Source: Sphingopyxis sp. (GTDB lineage Bacteria; Pseudomonadota; Alphaproteobacteria; Sphingomonadales; Sphingomonadaceae). From it: a DNA stretch of 64,000 bases. Location of the stretch: positions 1-64,000 of the forward strand of contig NZ_JAOZVW010000040.1 of the NCBI RefSeq assembly GCF_025869345.1. The letters run 5' to 3'. Shown piece after piece: positions 1 to 7,414 of this stretch. The notes under the pieces were generated by a model. The model saw only the letters and a list, made by a program, of their open reading frames with translations, made no database searches and was not told where the DNA came from. A program made the position numbers and the translations under genes. Every line of letters begins with the position of its first letter. The first letter of the stretch is position 1.

Positions 1-79
1 CGTCATTCCCGCGAAAGCGGGAACCCAGAGCGGGCGTCGGCTGACCCCACCCTAGGTTCCCGCTTTCGCGGGAATGACG
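1..79. repeat. Palindromic intergenic repeat, family A (25-bp arms)
   Basis: Two perfect inverted arms of 25 bases (1-25 and 55-79, beginning CGTCATTCCCGCGAAAGC) enclose a 29-base centre. Each arm is itself partly self-complementary (CCCGC-GAAA-GCGGG), so the element can fold as a long hairpin. It lies beyond the 3' end of the ferredoxin gene. Related CGTCA...TGACG palindromes occur at 126 and 1679. Confidence 0.85.
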
Positions 80-125
80 AAAATAGGAGATGAAAACTGT
101 CACTTACCTGCCGCCTATGAGCTCT

Positions 126-154
126 CGTCATCCCGGACTTGATCCGGGATGACG
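126..154. repeat. 29-bp palindrome, family A
   Basis: Arms CGTCATCCCGGA and TCCGGGATGACG surround the five bases CTTGA. The same arm sequence, with one or two changes, forms the ends of the longer element at 1679-1754. It lies 48 bases past the ferredoxin stop codon and could also act as a transcript-end hairpin, although no T-run follows. Confidence 0.85.
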
Positions 155-202
155 ATGGAGGATAGGTCAGCTTCCGATCGAAAACGATCCCCGCCGACCC
201 GA

Positions 203-538
203 TCAGCGCGGCCCCTGCATATTGCGGCTCTCCGCCGGGATATGCACCGTCAGCCCATCGAGATCGCCGGTCAGGACGATCTGGCAGGCAAGCCGGCTGG
301 TGCGCCGGGCCCCGGCGGCCAGGTCGAGCATATCTTCCTCCTCCTCGCTCGCGGGCGGCAGGCGGTCGAAATCCGCTTTCGCGACGATGACGTGGCAGGT
401 CGAGCAGGCCATCTGCCCCTCGCACGTCCCTTCGAGCGGCATCAGATGCGCCTGCGCGACGTCGAGCAGGACGTCGCCCGCATTTGCTTCGGTCTCGGTG
501 CGCCCCTTGCCGTCGGCGTGGATGAAGGTCACGCGCAC
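203..538 (-). CDS. 2Fe-2S ferredoxin, adrenodoxin/plant type
   Basis: A 111-residue electron carrier. The four cluster ligands are C39, C45, C48 (pattern C-X5-C-X2-C in CEGQMACSTC) and C85 (RLACQI), as in adrenodoxin-type ferredoxins. An acidic patch (SEEEED, about residues 64-69) is typical of the partner-binding surface. The GTG start directly abuts the stop codon of the upstream cysteine desulfurase gene, so the two are surely one transcript. The ferredoxin may take its cluster from, or serve, the Fe-S assembly reaction started by that enzyme. The exact redox partner cannot be told from sequence. Confidence 0.93.
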   Translation of the reverse strand: MRVTFIHADGKGRTETEANAGDVLLDVAQAHLMPLEGTCEGQMACSTCHVIVAKADFDRLPPASEEEEDMLDLAAGARRTSRLACQIVLTGDLDGLTVHIPAESRNMQGPR

Positions 539-1624
539 TCAATTCACTCCCTGAAGCCGCGCCGCATCCTTGATCGCGGTCAGCCCGGCGCGCAATTCCG
601 CTTCGCTGGTATAGCGTCCCCAGCCGAGCCGGATCGAGGCGCGGGCGTCGGCTTCACTCACCCCCATCGCGCGCAGCACATGGCTGACCTTGCCCGATCC
701 GCTGCCGCACGCGCTGCCGAGCGAGAAAGCGACGTTCCGGGCGTCGGACATCAGCCGCAGCCCGTTCACCCCATCGCGCCGGACATTGAGATTGCCGTGA
801 TAGCGCGGGGCCGCGGCGCCGCCCAGCGTCCATTCGGGCAGCATGTCCATCGCCAGCGACCAGAGCCGCTCGACATGCGCGGCGTCCGCATCGAAGCGCT
901 CGGCCGCGAGCGCCGCCGCCGCGCCGAATCCGGCGCACAGAGCCGGGGAGACGGTGCCCGAGCGCATCCCCTGCTCCTGCGCGCCGCCGAGCATCAGCGG
1001 TTCGAGGTCGACGCCGTCGCGCACCCACAGCGCGCCGATCCCCTTCGGCCCATGAATCTTGTGCGCCGAAAGCGCGATCAGGTCCGCGCCATCGGGAATC
1101 GCGACCCGGCCGTAACCCTGCACCGCGTCGCAGAGCAGCAAGCTGTTCTTCGCGTGCGCGGCGGCGGCGAAATCGGCGACCGGCTGGATCGTTCCGACCT
1201 CATTGTTCACCAGCATCGCCGCGACGAGGCCGTTTTCGGGGATCAGCGCGTCATCGGGCGGCAGCGCCAGCCCCGCACCATCGACCGGCAGAATGTTCGC
1301 ATTCAGCCGTTCGAGACATTGCAACGACGCGGCATGTTCGATGCTCAGCCCCGCAACGCCGCCGGGTTTCGCCTCCGCGCCGCGAAACAGGGCCCAGTTG
1401 AGCGCCTCGGTCGCGCCCGAAGTGAAGAAGACGCGTCCGCCCCGCGGCAGCAGCGCCGCGACCTGATCGCGCGCGACCTCGACCGCCGCCGCCGCGGCGC
1501 GGCCCGCCTTGTGCGTGCTGGAGGGATTCGCAAAGGTGTCGCCTTCGTCGCCCAGCCAGCGCAGCATCGCCTCCCGCGCCTCGGGTGCGAGCGGCGTCGT
1601 GGCCTGGTAATCGAGGTAGATCAT
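539..1624 (-). CDS. Cysteine desulfurase / class V aminotransferase (IscS/NifS-like)
   Basis: A 361-residue PLP enzyme of fold type I that takes sulfur from cysteine for Fe-S or thio-cofactor synthesis. Visible features are the N-terminal YLDYQATTPL, the ANPSSTH substrate loop near residues 32-38, the cofactor lysine K189 in SAHKIHGPKG, and the sulfur-accepting cysteine C306 in SLGSACGSGSGK. The loop around C306 looks like the longer class I (IscS/NifS) form rather than the SufS form. No iscU or iscA gene is adjacent; only the ferredoxin follows. The upstream intergenic space holds a Fur-like palindrome, so iron control is possible. The gene is shorter than E. coli IscS (404 residues), so assigning it as the main IscS would be unsafe. 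Confidence 0.9.
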   Translation of the reverse strand: MIYLDYQATTPLAPEAREAMLRWLGDEGDTFANPSSTHKAGRAAAAAVEVARDQVAALLPRGGRVFFTSGATEALNWALFRGAEAKPGGVAGLSIEHAASLQCLERLNANILPVDGAGLALPPDDALIPENGLVAAMLVNNEVGTIQPVADFAAAAHAKNSLLLCDAVQGYGRVAIPDGADLIALSAHKIHGPKGIGALWVRDGVDLEPLMLGGAQEQGMRSGTVSPALCAGFGAAAALAAERFDADAAHVERLWSLAMDMLPEWTLGGAAAPRYHGNLNVRRDGVNGLRLMSDARNVAFSLGSACGSGSGKVSHVLRAMGVSEADARASIRLGWGRYTSEAELRAGLTAIKDAARLQGVN

Positions 1625-1678
1625 CTTGCGAGCCTCTGCCCCCTAATCCCGTTCGTGTCGAGTAACGCATGAAATCCT

Positions 1679-1754
1679 CGTCACCCCGGACTTGATCCGG
1701 GGTCCCGCTTATCACCGCCGCTGAGCGGGACCCCGGATCAAGTCCGGGGTGACG
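1679..1754. repeat. Long perfect inverted repeat, family A (31-bp arms)
   Basis: Arms 1679-1709 and 1724-1754 are perfect inverted copies over 31 bases, with a 14-base centre. They start CGTCACCCCGGACTTGATCC, matching the ends of the 29-bp palindrome at 126-154. The element sits upstream of the cysteine desulfurase gene and of the divergent hydrolase gene. No coding potential is seen. Confidence 0.9.
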
Positions 1755-1779
1755 AAACGAAGGATGGCAAGGCCTCTTA

Positions 1780-1796
1780 TTGCGAACGATTCGCAA
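1780..1796. promoter_or_regulatory. Candidate Fur-type operator
   Basis: The 17-base palindrome TTGCGAACGATTCGCAA has 7-base arms and a 3-base centre. It resembles the alphaproteobacterial Fur box pattern as I recall it (TGC-AAT-ATT-GCA-like dyads). It lies in the divergent gap between the cysteine desulfurase/ferredoxin pair and an alpha/beta hydrolase gene, just upstream of a possible -35 element for the latter. Assignment to Fur is an inference from the motif alone. Confidence 0.5.
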
Positions 1797-1799
1797 AAG

Positions 1800-1827
1800 T
1801 TGCAACTTGCCACCTATTTTCTATATA
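1800..1827 (+). promoter_or_regulatory. Possible sigma-70 promoter for the hydrolase gene
   Basis: TTGCAA, a 16-base spacer and TATATA lie about 75 bases upstream of the hydrolase start codon, in an unusually AT-rich patch. The Fur-like palindrome ends four bases before the -35 box, so a bound repressor would block it. Confidence 0.4.
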
Positions 1828-1901
1828 GGCGCCGCTTTCGCTCCGCCACCCCGTCTCCCGGCGAATCACTGGCAAGCCCAAGAACCATAGAAGGTGCGCC
1901 C

Positions 1902-2558
1902 ATGCCCGACGTTATTTTTCCCGGCCCCGAGGGCCGCATCGAAGGCCGCTTCTCGCCTCCGCCACGCCCGCGCGCGCCGGTCGCGCTGATCCTGCACCCG
2001 CACCCGCAGGGCGGCGGCACGATGAACGACCGCATCACCCAGGCGATGTACAAGAGCTTCGTCGCGCGCGGCTTCGCGGTGCTGCGCTTCAATTTTCGCG
2101 GCGTCGGCCGCAGCCAGGGGACGTTCGACAACGGCATCGGCGAGCTCAGCGACGCCGCCTCGGCGCTCGACTGGGTGCAGTCGATCCATCCCGAGGCGCA
2201 GACGACCTGGGTCGCGGGCTTCAGCTTCGGCGCCTGGATCGGCATGCAGCTTCTGATGCGCCGCCCCGAGATCCGCGGCTTCCTGTCGGTCGCGCCGCCC
2301 GCCAATATGTATGACTTCAGCTTCCTCGCCCCCTGCCCCTCGTCGGGGATCATCGTCGCGGGCGGGCAGGACGAGATCGTGCCGCCGCCCGCGATCCAGA
2401 AGCTGGTCGACAAGCTGCGCACGCAGAAGGGGATCACCATCCACCACGACGAAATCCCGCGCGCGAACCATTTCTTCGAGCACGAGCTCGACCAGCTCAT
2501 GAAGTCGCTCGATAATTATCTGGATATGCGCCTCGCGCCCGATTCGCCGATTCGGTGA
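1902..2558 (+). CDS. Alpha/beta hydrolase
   Basis: A 218-residue serine hydrolase of the small cytoplasmic dienelactone-hydrolase-like group. The oxyanion-side motif HPHPQGGGTM follows the first strand. The nucleophile serine is in GFSFGAW, a charge-relay acid is likely in GGQDEIVPP, and the histidine is in ANHFFEHE. The start was chosen at the ATG before PDVIFPGPEG because the open frame further upstream runs through the promoter and repeat region. It is convergent with the small membrane-protein gene that follows. The substrate is unknown; proteins of this type are often annotated only as alpha/beta hydrolases. Confidence 0.85.
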   Translation: MPDVIFPGPEGRIEGRFSPPPRPRAPVALILHPHPQGGGTMNDRITQAMYKSFVARGFAVLRFNFRGVGRSQGTFDNGIGELSDAASALDWVQSIHPEAQTTWVAGFSFGAWIGMQLLMRRPEIRGFLSVAPPANMYDFSFLAPCPSSGIIVAGGQDEIVPPPAIQKLVDKLRTQKGITIHHDEIPRANHFFEHELDQLMKSLDNYLDMRLAPDSPIR

Positions 2559-2570
2559 CGAATCAAACCT

Positions 2571-2653
2571 AGTCATTGCGAGCGGCGAAGCCGCGCGGCA
2601 ATCTAGAGCCTGCGTAAACCGCCCTGGATTGCTTCGCTCCGCTCGCAATGACG
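2571..2653. repeat. Palindromic intergenic repeat, family B
   Basis: An element of about 83 bases with ends GTCATTGCGAGCGG and CCGCTCGCAATGAC. It contains GCAATCTAGAGC and, towards the right end, GGATTGCTTCGCTCCG. Five further copies lie at 34632, 41092, 51841, 54610 and 57484. It sits between the convergent ends of the hydrolase gene and the small membrane-protein gene. Confidence 0.9.
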
Positions 2654-2669
2654 AAGGTTTTTGTCGGAT

Positions 2670-2834
2670 CTATTTCGCCGGCACCAGCCAGATCGCGATA
2701 TTCGCGAACATCACCAGCGCCGCGACGAACATCAGCAGCGCGCGCTTGCGGTCGCCGGTGCGGAAAATATAGACGGCGCCGCCGGTCAGCGCGACCCCGG
2801 CGAGCATCAGCAGGGACATGATGGTGTCGGACAT
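2670..2834 (-). CDS. Small two-helix membrane protein
   Basis: A 54-residue open frame read directly from the sequence, starting MSDTIMSLLM and ending AIWLVPAK. It has two hydrophobic segments (about residues 5-23 and 32-51) separated by the basic turn FRTGDRKRA, which predicts a helical hairpin in the inner membrane. A positive loop of this kind normally faces the cytoplasm. It is divergent from rpiB. I do not recognise a family. The regular hydrophobic pattern and clean start and stop in a gap that otherwise lacks a gene support it being real, but its role is unknown. Confidence 0.65.
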   Translation of the reverse strand: MSDTIMSLLMLAGVALTGGAVYIFRTGDRKRALLMFVAALVMFANIAIWLVPAK

Positions 2835-2948
2835 GGGGCGGCTTTATCGCCCGCGTCACAAATTTGCCACCTGGCTTATGGTCAATCCGGGCGGCTTCGC
2901 CTAAAGCGCGCTCATCGATTCCCTGTCACCCCTGCGGGAGCCGCCCCG

Positions 2949-3401
2949 ATGCGCATCGCGATAGCCTCTGACCACGCCGCCTACGAGCTGAAAGCCGTGC
3001 TCGCGGCTTGGCTGCGAGACCTCGATCACGAGGTGCTGGACCTCGGTCCAGCGACGGCGGACCGGGTGGATTATCCCGACTTCGGCTACAAGCTCGCCGA
3101 GGCCATCGCCGATGGCCGCGCCGAACGCGGTATCGCGCTCTGCGGTTCGGGGATCGGCATTTCGATCGCGGTCAACCGCCATCCCGCCGCCCGCTGCGCG
3201 TTGGTGAGTGACCCCTATTCGGCGGCGCTCTCCCGGGAGCATAATGACGCCAATGTGCTCGCAATGGGCGCGCGGCTGATCGGCGAGGATATGGCAAAGG
3301 CCTGCGTCGCATCCTTTCTCGTCGGTGATTTTGCCGGCGGCCGCCATGGCCCGCGCGTCGACAAGCTTTCCCACCCGCCCCAACTGGAGACCAGCCGATG
3401 A
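2949..3401 (+). CDS. rpiB: Ribose-5-phosphate isomerase B
   Basis: A 150-residue isomerase of the RpiB/LacAB family that interconverts ribose 5-phosphate and ribulose 5-phosphate. Recognisable motifs are the N-terminal SDHAAYELK, the phosphate and active-site loop [15 protein letters not shown] with its catalytic cysteine, and the helix [15 protein letters not shown]. The length is normal. The ATG follows GGAG at a good distance. The stop overlaps the glyA start by four bases (ATGA), so the two genes are translationally coupled. The order rpiB-glyA-nrdR is common in alphaproteobacteria. Confidence 0.96.
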   Translation: MRIAIASDHAAYELKAVLAAWLRDLDHEVLDLGPATADRVDYPDFGYKLAEAIADGRAERGIALCGSGIGISIAVNRHPAARCALVSDPYSAALSREHNDANVLAMGARLIGEDMAKACVASFLVGDFAGGRHGPRVDKLSHPPQLETSR

Positions 3402-4705
3402 CCACCGAAACGCTCGACAAGCCCATCAAATCGGCCGGCTATTTCACCGACGGTGTCGCCGCGACCGACCCTGCGGTCGCGGCGGCGATGAAGCATGAAC
3501 TCGACCGCGAACAGCATCAGATCGAACTGATCGCGTCGGAAAATATCGTCTCCAAGGCGGTTCTCGAGGCGCAGGGCAGCGTCTTCACCAACAAATATGC
3601 CGAAGGCTATCCGGGCAAGCGCTATTATCAGGGCTGCGGCCCGTCCGACGAGGTCGAGACGCTGGCGATCGATCGCGCGAAACAGCTTTTCGACTGCAAT
3701 TTCGCCAACGTCCAGCCGCACTCGGGCGCGCAAGCGAACGGCGCAGTCATGCTCGCGCTGACCAAGCCCGGCGCGACGATCATGGGCATGAGCCTCGACG
3801 CAGGCGGCCACCTGACCCACGGCGCGGCGCCCGCGATGTCGGGAAAATGGTATGATGCCGTTCAGTACGGCGTGCGCGCCGACGACCATCTCGTCGACTT
3901 CGATCAGGTCGAGCGCCTTGCGAAGGAACATCGCCCCTCGCTGATCATCGCGGGCGGCTCGGCCTATCCGCGCACCCTCGACTTCGCGCGATTCCGCGCC
4001 ATCGCCGACGATGTCGGCGCGCTGCTGATGGTCGACATGGCGCATTTCGCGGGGCTCGTCGCCGGCGGCGTGCATCCCTCGCCGATGGAGCATGCGCATG
4101 TCGTCACCACGACGACGCACAAGACGCTGCGCGGCCCGCGCGGCGGCATGATTCTGACCAATGATGAGGCGATCGCGAAGCGCATCAACTCGGCGGTATT
4201 CCCCGGCCTCCAGGGCGGCCCGCTGGTCCACGTCATCGCCGCGAAGGCGGTTGCCTTCGGCGAAGCGCTGCGCCCCGAGTTCAAGGCCTATGCCAAAGCG
4301 ACGATCGCCAATGCGCAGGCGCTCGCGAACCGGCTGAAGGCGCGCGGCGCCGACGTCGTCGCAGGCGGCACCGACACCCACCTCGCGCTGATCGATCTCC
4401 GCCCGCTCGGCATCACCGGCCGCGACGCCGACGAAGCGCTCGAACGCAGCGCGATCACCTGCAACAAGAACGGCGTTCCCTTCGATCCGCTGCCGCCGGT
4501 CAAGACCAGCGGCATCCGCGTCGGCTCGCCGGCGGGCACGACGCGCGGCTTCGGCATCGCGGAATTCGAGGAGATCGGCGACATGGTCGCGGACGTGCTC
4601 GAAGCGCTGCGCGACAAGGGCGAGCATGGCGACGCCGATGTCGAAGCCGACGTCCGCAGCCGCGTCCGCGCGCTCTGCGAGCGCTTCCCCATCTATCAGG
4701 GCTAA
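3398..4705 (+). CDS. glyA: Serine hydroxymethyltransferase
   Basis: A 435-residue PLP enzyme converting serine and tetrahydrofolate to glycine and methylene-tetrahydrofolate, the main source of one-carbon units. Diagnostic stretches are the N-terminal [10 protein letters not shown], the glycine-rich [13 protein letters not shown], the cofactor lysine in [14 protein letters not shown], and the C-terminal folate region with [18 protein letters not shown]. It is full length. It overlaps rpiB by four bases and is followed after five bases by a small membrane-protein gene and nrdR, so the four genes form one operon. Confidence 0.98.
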   Translation: MTTETLDKPIKSAGYFTDGVAATDPAVAAAMKHELDREQHQIELIASENIVSKAVLEAQGSVFTNKYAEGYPGKRYYQGCGPSDEVETLAIDRAKQLFDCNFANVQPHSGAQANGAVMLALTKPGATIMGMSLDAGGHLTHGAAPAMSGKWYDAVQYGVRADDHLVDFDQVERLAKEHRPSLIIAGGSAYPRTLDFARFRAIADDVGALLMVDMAHFAGLVAGGVHPSPMEHAHVVTTTTHKTLRGPRGGMILTNDEAIAKRINSAVFPGLQGGPLVHVIAAKAVAFGEALRPEFKAYAKATIANAQALANRLKARGADVVAGGTDTHLALIDLRPLGITGRDADEALERSAITCNKNGVPFDPLPPVKTSGIRVGSPAGTTRGFGIAEFEEIGDMVADVLEALRDKGEHGDADVEADVRSRVRALCERFPIYQG

Positions 4706-4710
4706 GCGCG

Positions 4711-4929
4711 ATGGCGCGGCAGCACCCCGAGGAGCCGACGCTGGCCGAGCGGACGATCGAAGAGGTCAAGGCGATGGGCAGGCAGGGGATCGACCATCCC
4801 TCGACGCGCCCCGTCCTGACCGGCGGAGTCGTCGGCGCGATCGCGGGCGCGGTGCTGCCGGTCGTCACCTGGCCGGTGGGCCTGTTCGCGGGCGCCGCCA
4901 TCGTGCTCTATTCGCGGGTGAAACGCTGA
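4711..4929 (+). CDS. Small hydrophobic protein in the glyA-nrdR operon
   Basis: A 72-residue protein with a charged N-terminal half (MARQHPEEPT...) and one long hydrophobic stretch, about residues 37-66, rich in glycine and alanine, ending in the basic tail SRVKR. It probably sits in the membrane as one helix or a tight hairpin. It lies five bases after glyA and three bases before nrdR, so it is co-transcribed with them. No known domain is recognised and no link to folate or nucleotide metabolism is visible. Confidence 0.8.
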   Translation: MARQHPEEPTLAERTIEEVKAMGRQGIDHPSTRPVLTGGVVGAIAGAVLPVVTWPVGLFAGAAIVLYSRVKR

Positions 4930-4932
4930 CCG

Positions 4933-5397
4933 ATGCGCTGCCCCTATTGTGGACATGAAGACAGTCAGGTGAAGGACAGCCGTCCGACCGAGGACGGCGC
5001 CGCGATCCGCCGCCGCCGCCAGTGCGAGGATTGCGGCGCGCGCTTCACGACCTTCGAACGCATCCAGCTTCGTGAGGTCGCGGTGCTCAAGGCGGGCGGC
5101 ACCCGCGAGCCCTTCGACCGCGAGAAACTGATGCGCAGCGTCCAGATCGCCTGCCGCAAGCGCCCGATCGACGGCGCGCGGATCGAGCGGCTCGTCTCGG
5201 GCATCCAGCGCCAGCTCGAAACCTCGGGCGACAACGAGGTGCAGGCGTCGCAGATCGGCGCAATGGTGATGGAAGCGCTGAAGGGCTTCGACAATGTCGC
5301 CTATATCCGCTTCGCCAGCGTCTATCGCGATTTCACCGAAGCCAGGGATTTCGAGGAATTCGCCTCGTCGATCACCGAGGCGGCGCATAAGAGCTAA
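4933..5397 (+). CDS. nrdR: Transcriptional repressor NrdR
   Basis: A 154-residue repressor of ribonucleotide reductase genes that senses ATP and dATP. The N-terminal zinc ribbon is seen as C3-P-Y-C6 and C36-E-D-C39, with the RRRRQC segment between them. The ATP-cone domain follows, from about residue 49 ([16 protein letters not shown]) to the C-terminus. Length and start match the family. It is the fourth gene of the rpiB-glyA operon. Confidence 0.98.
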   Translation: MRCPYCGHEDSQVKDSRPTEDGAAIRRRRQCEDCGARFTTFERIQLREVAVLKAGGTREPFDREKLMRSVQIACRKRPIDGARIERLVSGIQRQLETSGDNEVQASQIGAMVMEALKGFDNVAYIRFASVYRDFTEARDFEEFASSITEAAHKS

Positions 5398-5410
5398 ATC
5401 CCGCCCCACC

Positions 5411-5460
5411 CCGATTCCCCGAGCGAAGCCGAGGGGCATTTTCGAGCGAAGCGAGAACGC
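5411..5460. repeat. Partial palindromic repeat, family C
   Basis: It begins CCGATTCCCCGAGCGAAGCC and continues to GAGCGAAGCGAGAACGC, matching the left half of the complete elements at 39941 and 60364. The right half is missing. It lies between the nrdR stop and the start of the GIY-YIG reading frame, so that domain has a family C copy on both sides. Confidence 0.8.
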
Positions 5461-5475
5461 GGCAACGGACAATAT

Positions 5476-6621
5476 ATGAGCTTCTGGACATACCTCCTCC
5501 ATTGCGCCGACCGCACCTATTATACCGGCCACACCGATGACCTCGACAGGCGTCTCTATCAGCATCAGGAGGGCATTCTCGGCGGATACACCTCGACCCG
5601 TCGACCCGTCGAATTGGTCTGGGCGGAAGCCTTCGCAACCCGCGAGGAAGCCAAGGCGGCGGAGCTCAAGATCAAGAACTGGTCGCGTGCGAAGAAGGAA
5701 GCATTGATTGCGCGGGATTGGGATCGCCTGCAGCGCGCGTCGATTCCACCGGCCGAACGCCGCGCCCGCCTAATCGGTGTCCCCGAGCAAAGCCGAGGGG
5801 CCATGCCGAGCGAAGTCGAGGCTGCGACGGTGCGGGTTCTCGCTTCGCTCGAACGAACCCCTCGGCTTCGCTCGGGGAATCGGGGAGAGGATGGCTCCGT
5901 TTCGGCTCCCCCTCCCGTCATCGTTCTCGTCCACCCCCAGCTCGGCGAAAATATCGGCAAGGCGGCGCGGGCGATGCTCAATTTCGGGCTCACCGAACTC
6001 CGCCTCGTCGCCCCGCGCGACGGCTGGCCGAACCCCGATGCGGGCCCGGCGGCATCGGGCGCCGATGTCGTGCTGGCCGAGGCCACAGTTTACGACAGTC
6101 TCGCCGCGGCGGTCGCCGACTGCACCACCGTCTATGCCACCACCGTGCGCAAGCGCGGCGTGACCAAGCCGGTGCTGACGCCCGAAGCCGCCGCGAAGCA
6201 GGTCCATGCGAGCGCGGGCCGCTCGGCCTATGTTTTCGGGCCCGAACGATCGGGACTCGAAACCGACGACGTCGCCTTGGCGCACAGCATCGTCACCGTG
6301 CCGATCAATCCGGAGTTCGGCTCGCTCAACCTTGCGCAGGCGGTAATTCTGCTCGCCTATGAATGGTCGAAGGGCGTCGCGCTGGCGAGTCCGCCCGATG
6401 TTCCGCTCGATCCGCCCGCACCGCAGGGCGAACTCGAACAATTGGTCGAGCATCTGAGCCGCGACCTCGACGCCGCCGGCTATTTCTTCCCGCCCGAGCG
6501 AACCGACGCGACGCTGCGCACCTTGCGCACCGCGCTCACCAAGACCGGATGGTCCCATAACGACATCAGGATGATGCACGGCATCATAACGGCGCTTGGC
6601 CGGACGAAAAAACCGTCCTAG
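5476..6621 (+). CDS. GIY-YIG endonuclease domain joined in frame to a TrmJ-type RNA methyltransferase
   Basis: One 381-codon open frame with two unrelated parts. Residues 1 to about 90 are a small GIY-YIG nuclease domain of the UPF0213 type (TYLLHCADRTYYTGHT, then LGGYTSTRRPVELVW). Residues about 99-138 are encoded by a family C repeat. Residues about 147-381 are a SPOUT methyltransferase of the TrmJ/TrmH family: VHPQLGENIGKAARAML, the cofactor knot FGPERSGLETDD and NPEFGSLNLAQAV, and a C-terminal helical tail. TrmJ methylates the 2'-O of residue 32 in tRNAs. No usable in-frame start lies between the repeat and the methyltransferase core. Either a fusion protein is made, or translation restarts inside the repeat at the ATG at 5803, which follows GAGGGG. 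Confidence 0.8.
   Translation: MSFWTYLLHCADRTYYTGHTDDLDRRLYQHQEGILGGYTSTRRPVELVWAEAFATREEAKAAELKIKNWSRAKKEALIARDWDRLQRASIPPAERRARLIGVPEQSRGAMPSEVEAATVRVLASLERTPRLRSGNRGEDGSVSAPPPVIVLVHPQLGENIGKAARAMLNFGLTELRLVAPRDGWPNPDAGPAASGADVVLAEATVYDSLAAAVADCTTVYATTVRKRGVTKPVLTPEAAAKQVHASAGRSAYVFGPERSGLETDDVALAHSIVTVPINPEFGSLNLAQAVILLAYEWSKGVALASPPDVPLDPPAPQGELEQLVEHLSRDLDAAGYFFPPERTDATLRTLRTALTKTGWSHNDIRMMHGIITALGRTKKPS
5772..5885. repeat. Family C repeat lying inside a coding frame
   Basis: Arms CCCCGAGCAAAGCCGAGGGG (5781-5800) and CCCCTCGGCTTCGCTCGGGG (5858-5877) are inverted copies with one mismatch. They enclose a second nested arm pair around GAGCGAAGTCGAG and CGCTTCGCTCGAA. The element length leaves the reading frame open, so it encodes the linker between the GIY-YIG and methyltransferase domains. 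Confidence 0.88.
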
Positions 6622-6652
6622 GGACGCGCATTCTTTCAAAAGCGAGTAATAT

Positions 6653-6874
6653 ATGATCTCCACGATATTGTCCCTGGCCCTGGCCGCGACCTCCGCCAAC
6701 GCGGCCGGAGACGTTCCTGTGAAACCCGCCAAACCCAGGAAGATTTGCGAGAAGGTAGAGATTACCGGCAGCCGGGTGTCGAAACGCATATGCCGGACGG
6801 TCGAAGCCCCGAAGCCGAAGGATGAAGCGGTGCAGACCAGCACCGAAAAGACGGCGGCCGCCGAAACCAATTAG
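6653..6874 (+). CDS. Small secreted protein with a two-cysteine motif
   Basis: A 73-residue protein with a hydrophobic start (MISTILSLALAATSANAAGD) that looks like a signal peptide cleaved after alanine near residue 18. The mature part is short and basic and has the spaced pair C-EKVEITGSRVSKRI-C, which could form a disulfide. It ends in a lysine and glutamate-rich tail. The motif 'E-[VI]-TGSR-[VI]' recurs, from memory, in small sphingomonad hypothetical proteins. No function is known. Confidence 0.7.
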   Translation: MISTILSLALAATSANAAGDVPVKPAKPRKICEKVEITGSRVSKRICRTVEAPKPKDEAVQTSTEKTAAAETN

Positions 6875-6895
6875 GATTCTGGCGCGAACCGGCGA

Positions 6896-7204
6896 TCAGG
6901 CGCGCAGCCGATCCCACTTGACCGCTTCATAAGCGATCGACTGTTCGACCAGTTCGTTCCACACCGCGCGAAGCCGCTCGGGCTCGAGACCGGCGGCGGC
7001 GGCGGCGCGCGCGACATTGTCGAGCACCTCAGCCTTGCGCGCTTCGTCGCGAACGGTGCCGCGGTCGTTCTTGATGCGCGCGGCGGCATCCATGTACCCG
7101 AAACGGCGGACGAGCAGCGCGACCAGCGCGCGATCGACCTCGTCGACTCCGATCCGGACTTCGGTCATCGTTTCGCACTGCTCGGGAAGTTTGGCGGAGG
7201 TCAT
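6896..7204 (-). CDS. Chorismate mutase, AroQ class
   Basis: A 102-residue all-helical chorismate mutase that converts chorismate to prephenate for phenylalanine and tyrosine synthesis. The first helix carries VDEVDRALVALLVRRFGYM with the conserved arginine pair, followed by IKNDRGTVRDEARKAEVLDN, where the R-x-x-x-R-x-x-E-V pattern of the active site is seen, and a final helix ending VEQSIAYEAVKWDRLR. It stands alone, unfused to prephenate dehydratase, and resembles the PchB/monofunctional type. The start was taken at MTSAKLPEQ; the internal ATG before TEVRIG is also possible. It is divergent from rpsD. Confidence 0.88.
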   Translation of the reverse strand: MTSAKLPEQCETMTEVRIGVDEVDRALVALLVRRFGYMDAAARIKNDRGTVRDEARKAEVLDNVARAAAAAGLEPERLRAVWNELVEQSIAYEAVKWDRLRA

Positions 7205-7331
7205 AGGCGCTGCCTTTAGCGGCTTTTTCCGCGCTGTCGAGGCATCGCGCCGATGCGCGCGCCGCGCTTGACTTTCCGCGCTTCCCCGTCTAACCGCGCG
7301 CCTTCGCAATGGACCCCGCACCCCGGTGAAG

Positions 7332-7380
7332 CGGCGGTCGCATAGGACATATGCCCTATGGTGCGACCCGGGAACCGCCG
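7332..7380 (+). promoter_or_regulatory. Structured leader upstream of rpsD
   Basis: Outer arms CGGCGGT (7332-7338) and ACCGCCG (7374-7380) enclose a near-perfect 20-base palindrome CATAGGACATATGCCCTATG (7341-7360) and a bulged TCGCA/TGCGA pair. The transcript would form a bulged hairpin ending 34 bases before the rpsD start. Ribosomal protein S4 is a known translational autoregulator in other bacteria, so this may be its own binding site. That role is inferred. Confidence 0.4.
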
Positions 7381-7414
7381 AAATCCTTCGGCACACAGCA
7401 TATTGGAGACGACA

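Noticed and set aside
149-1672. A 507-codon open frame on the plus strand
   Set aside because: It is antisense to the ferredoxin and cysteine desulfurase genes, arginine-rich, and has no domain. It is a by-product of high GC content.
2835-2947. Long-range pairing GGGGCGGCT with AGCCGCCCC around the rpiB ribosome-binding site
   Set aside because: The arms are about 95 bases apart, nothing else in the region pairs, and there is no sign of a known riboswitch for glyA-type operons.
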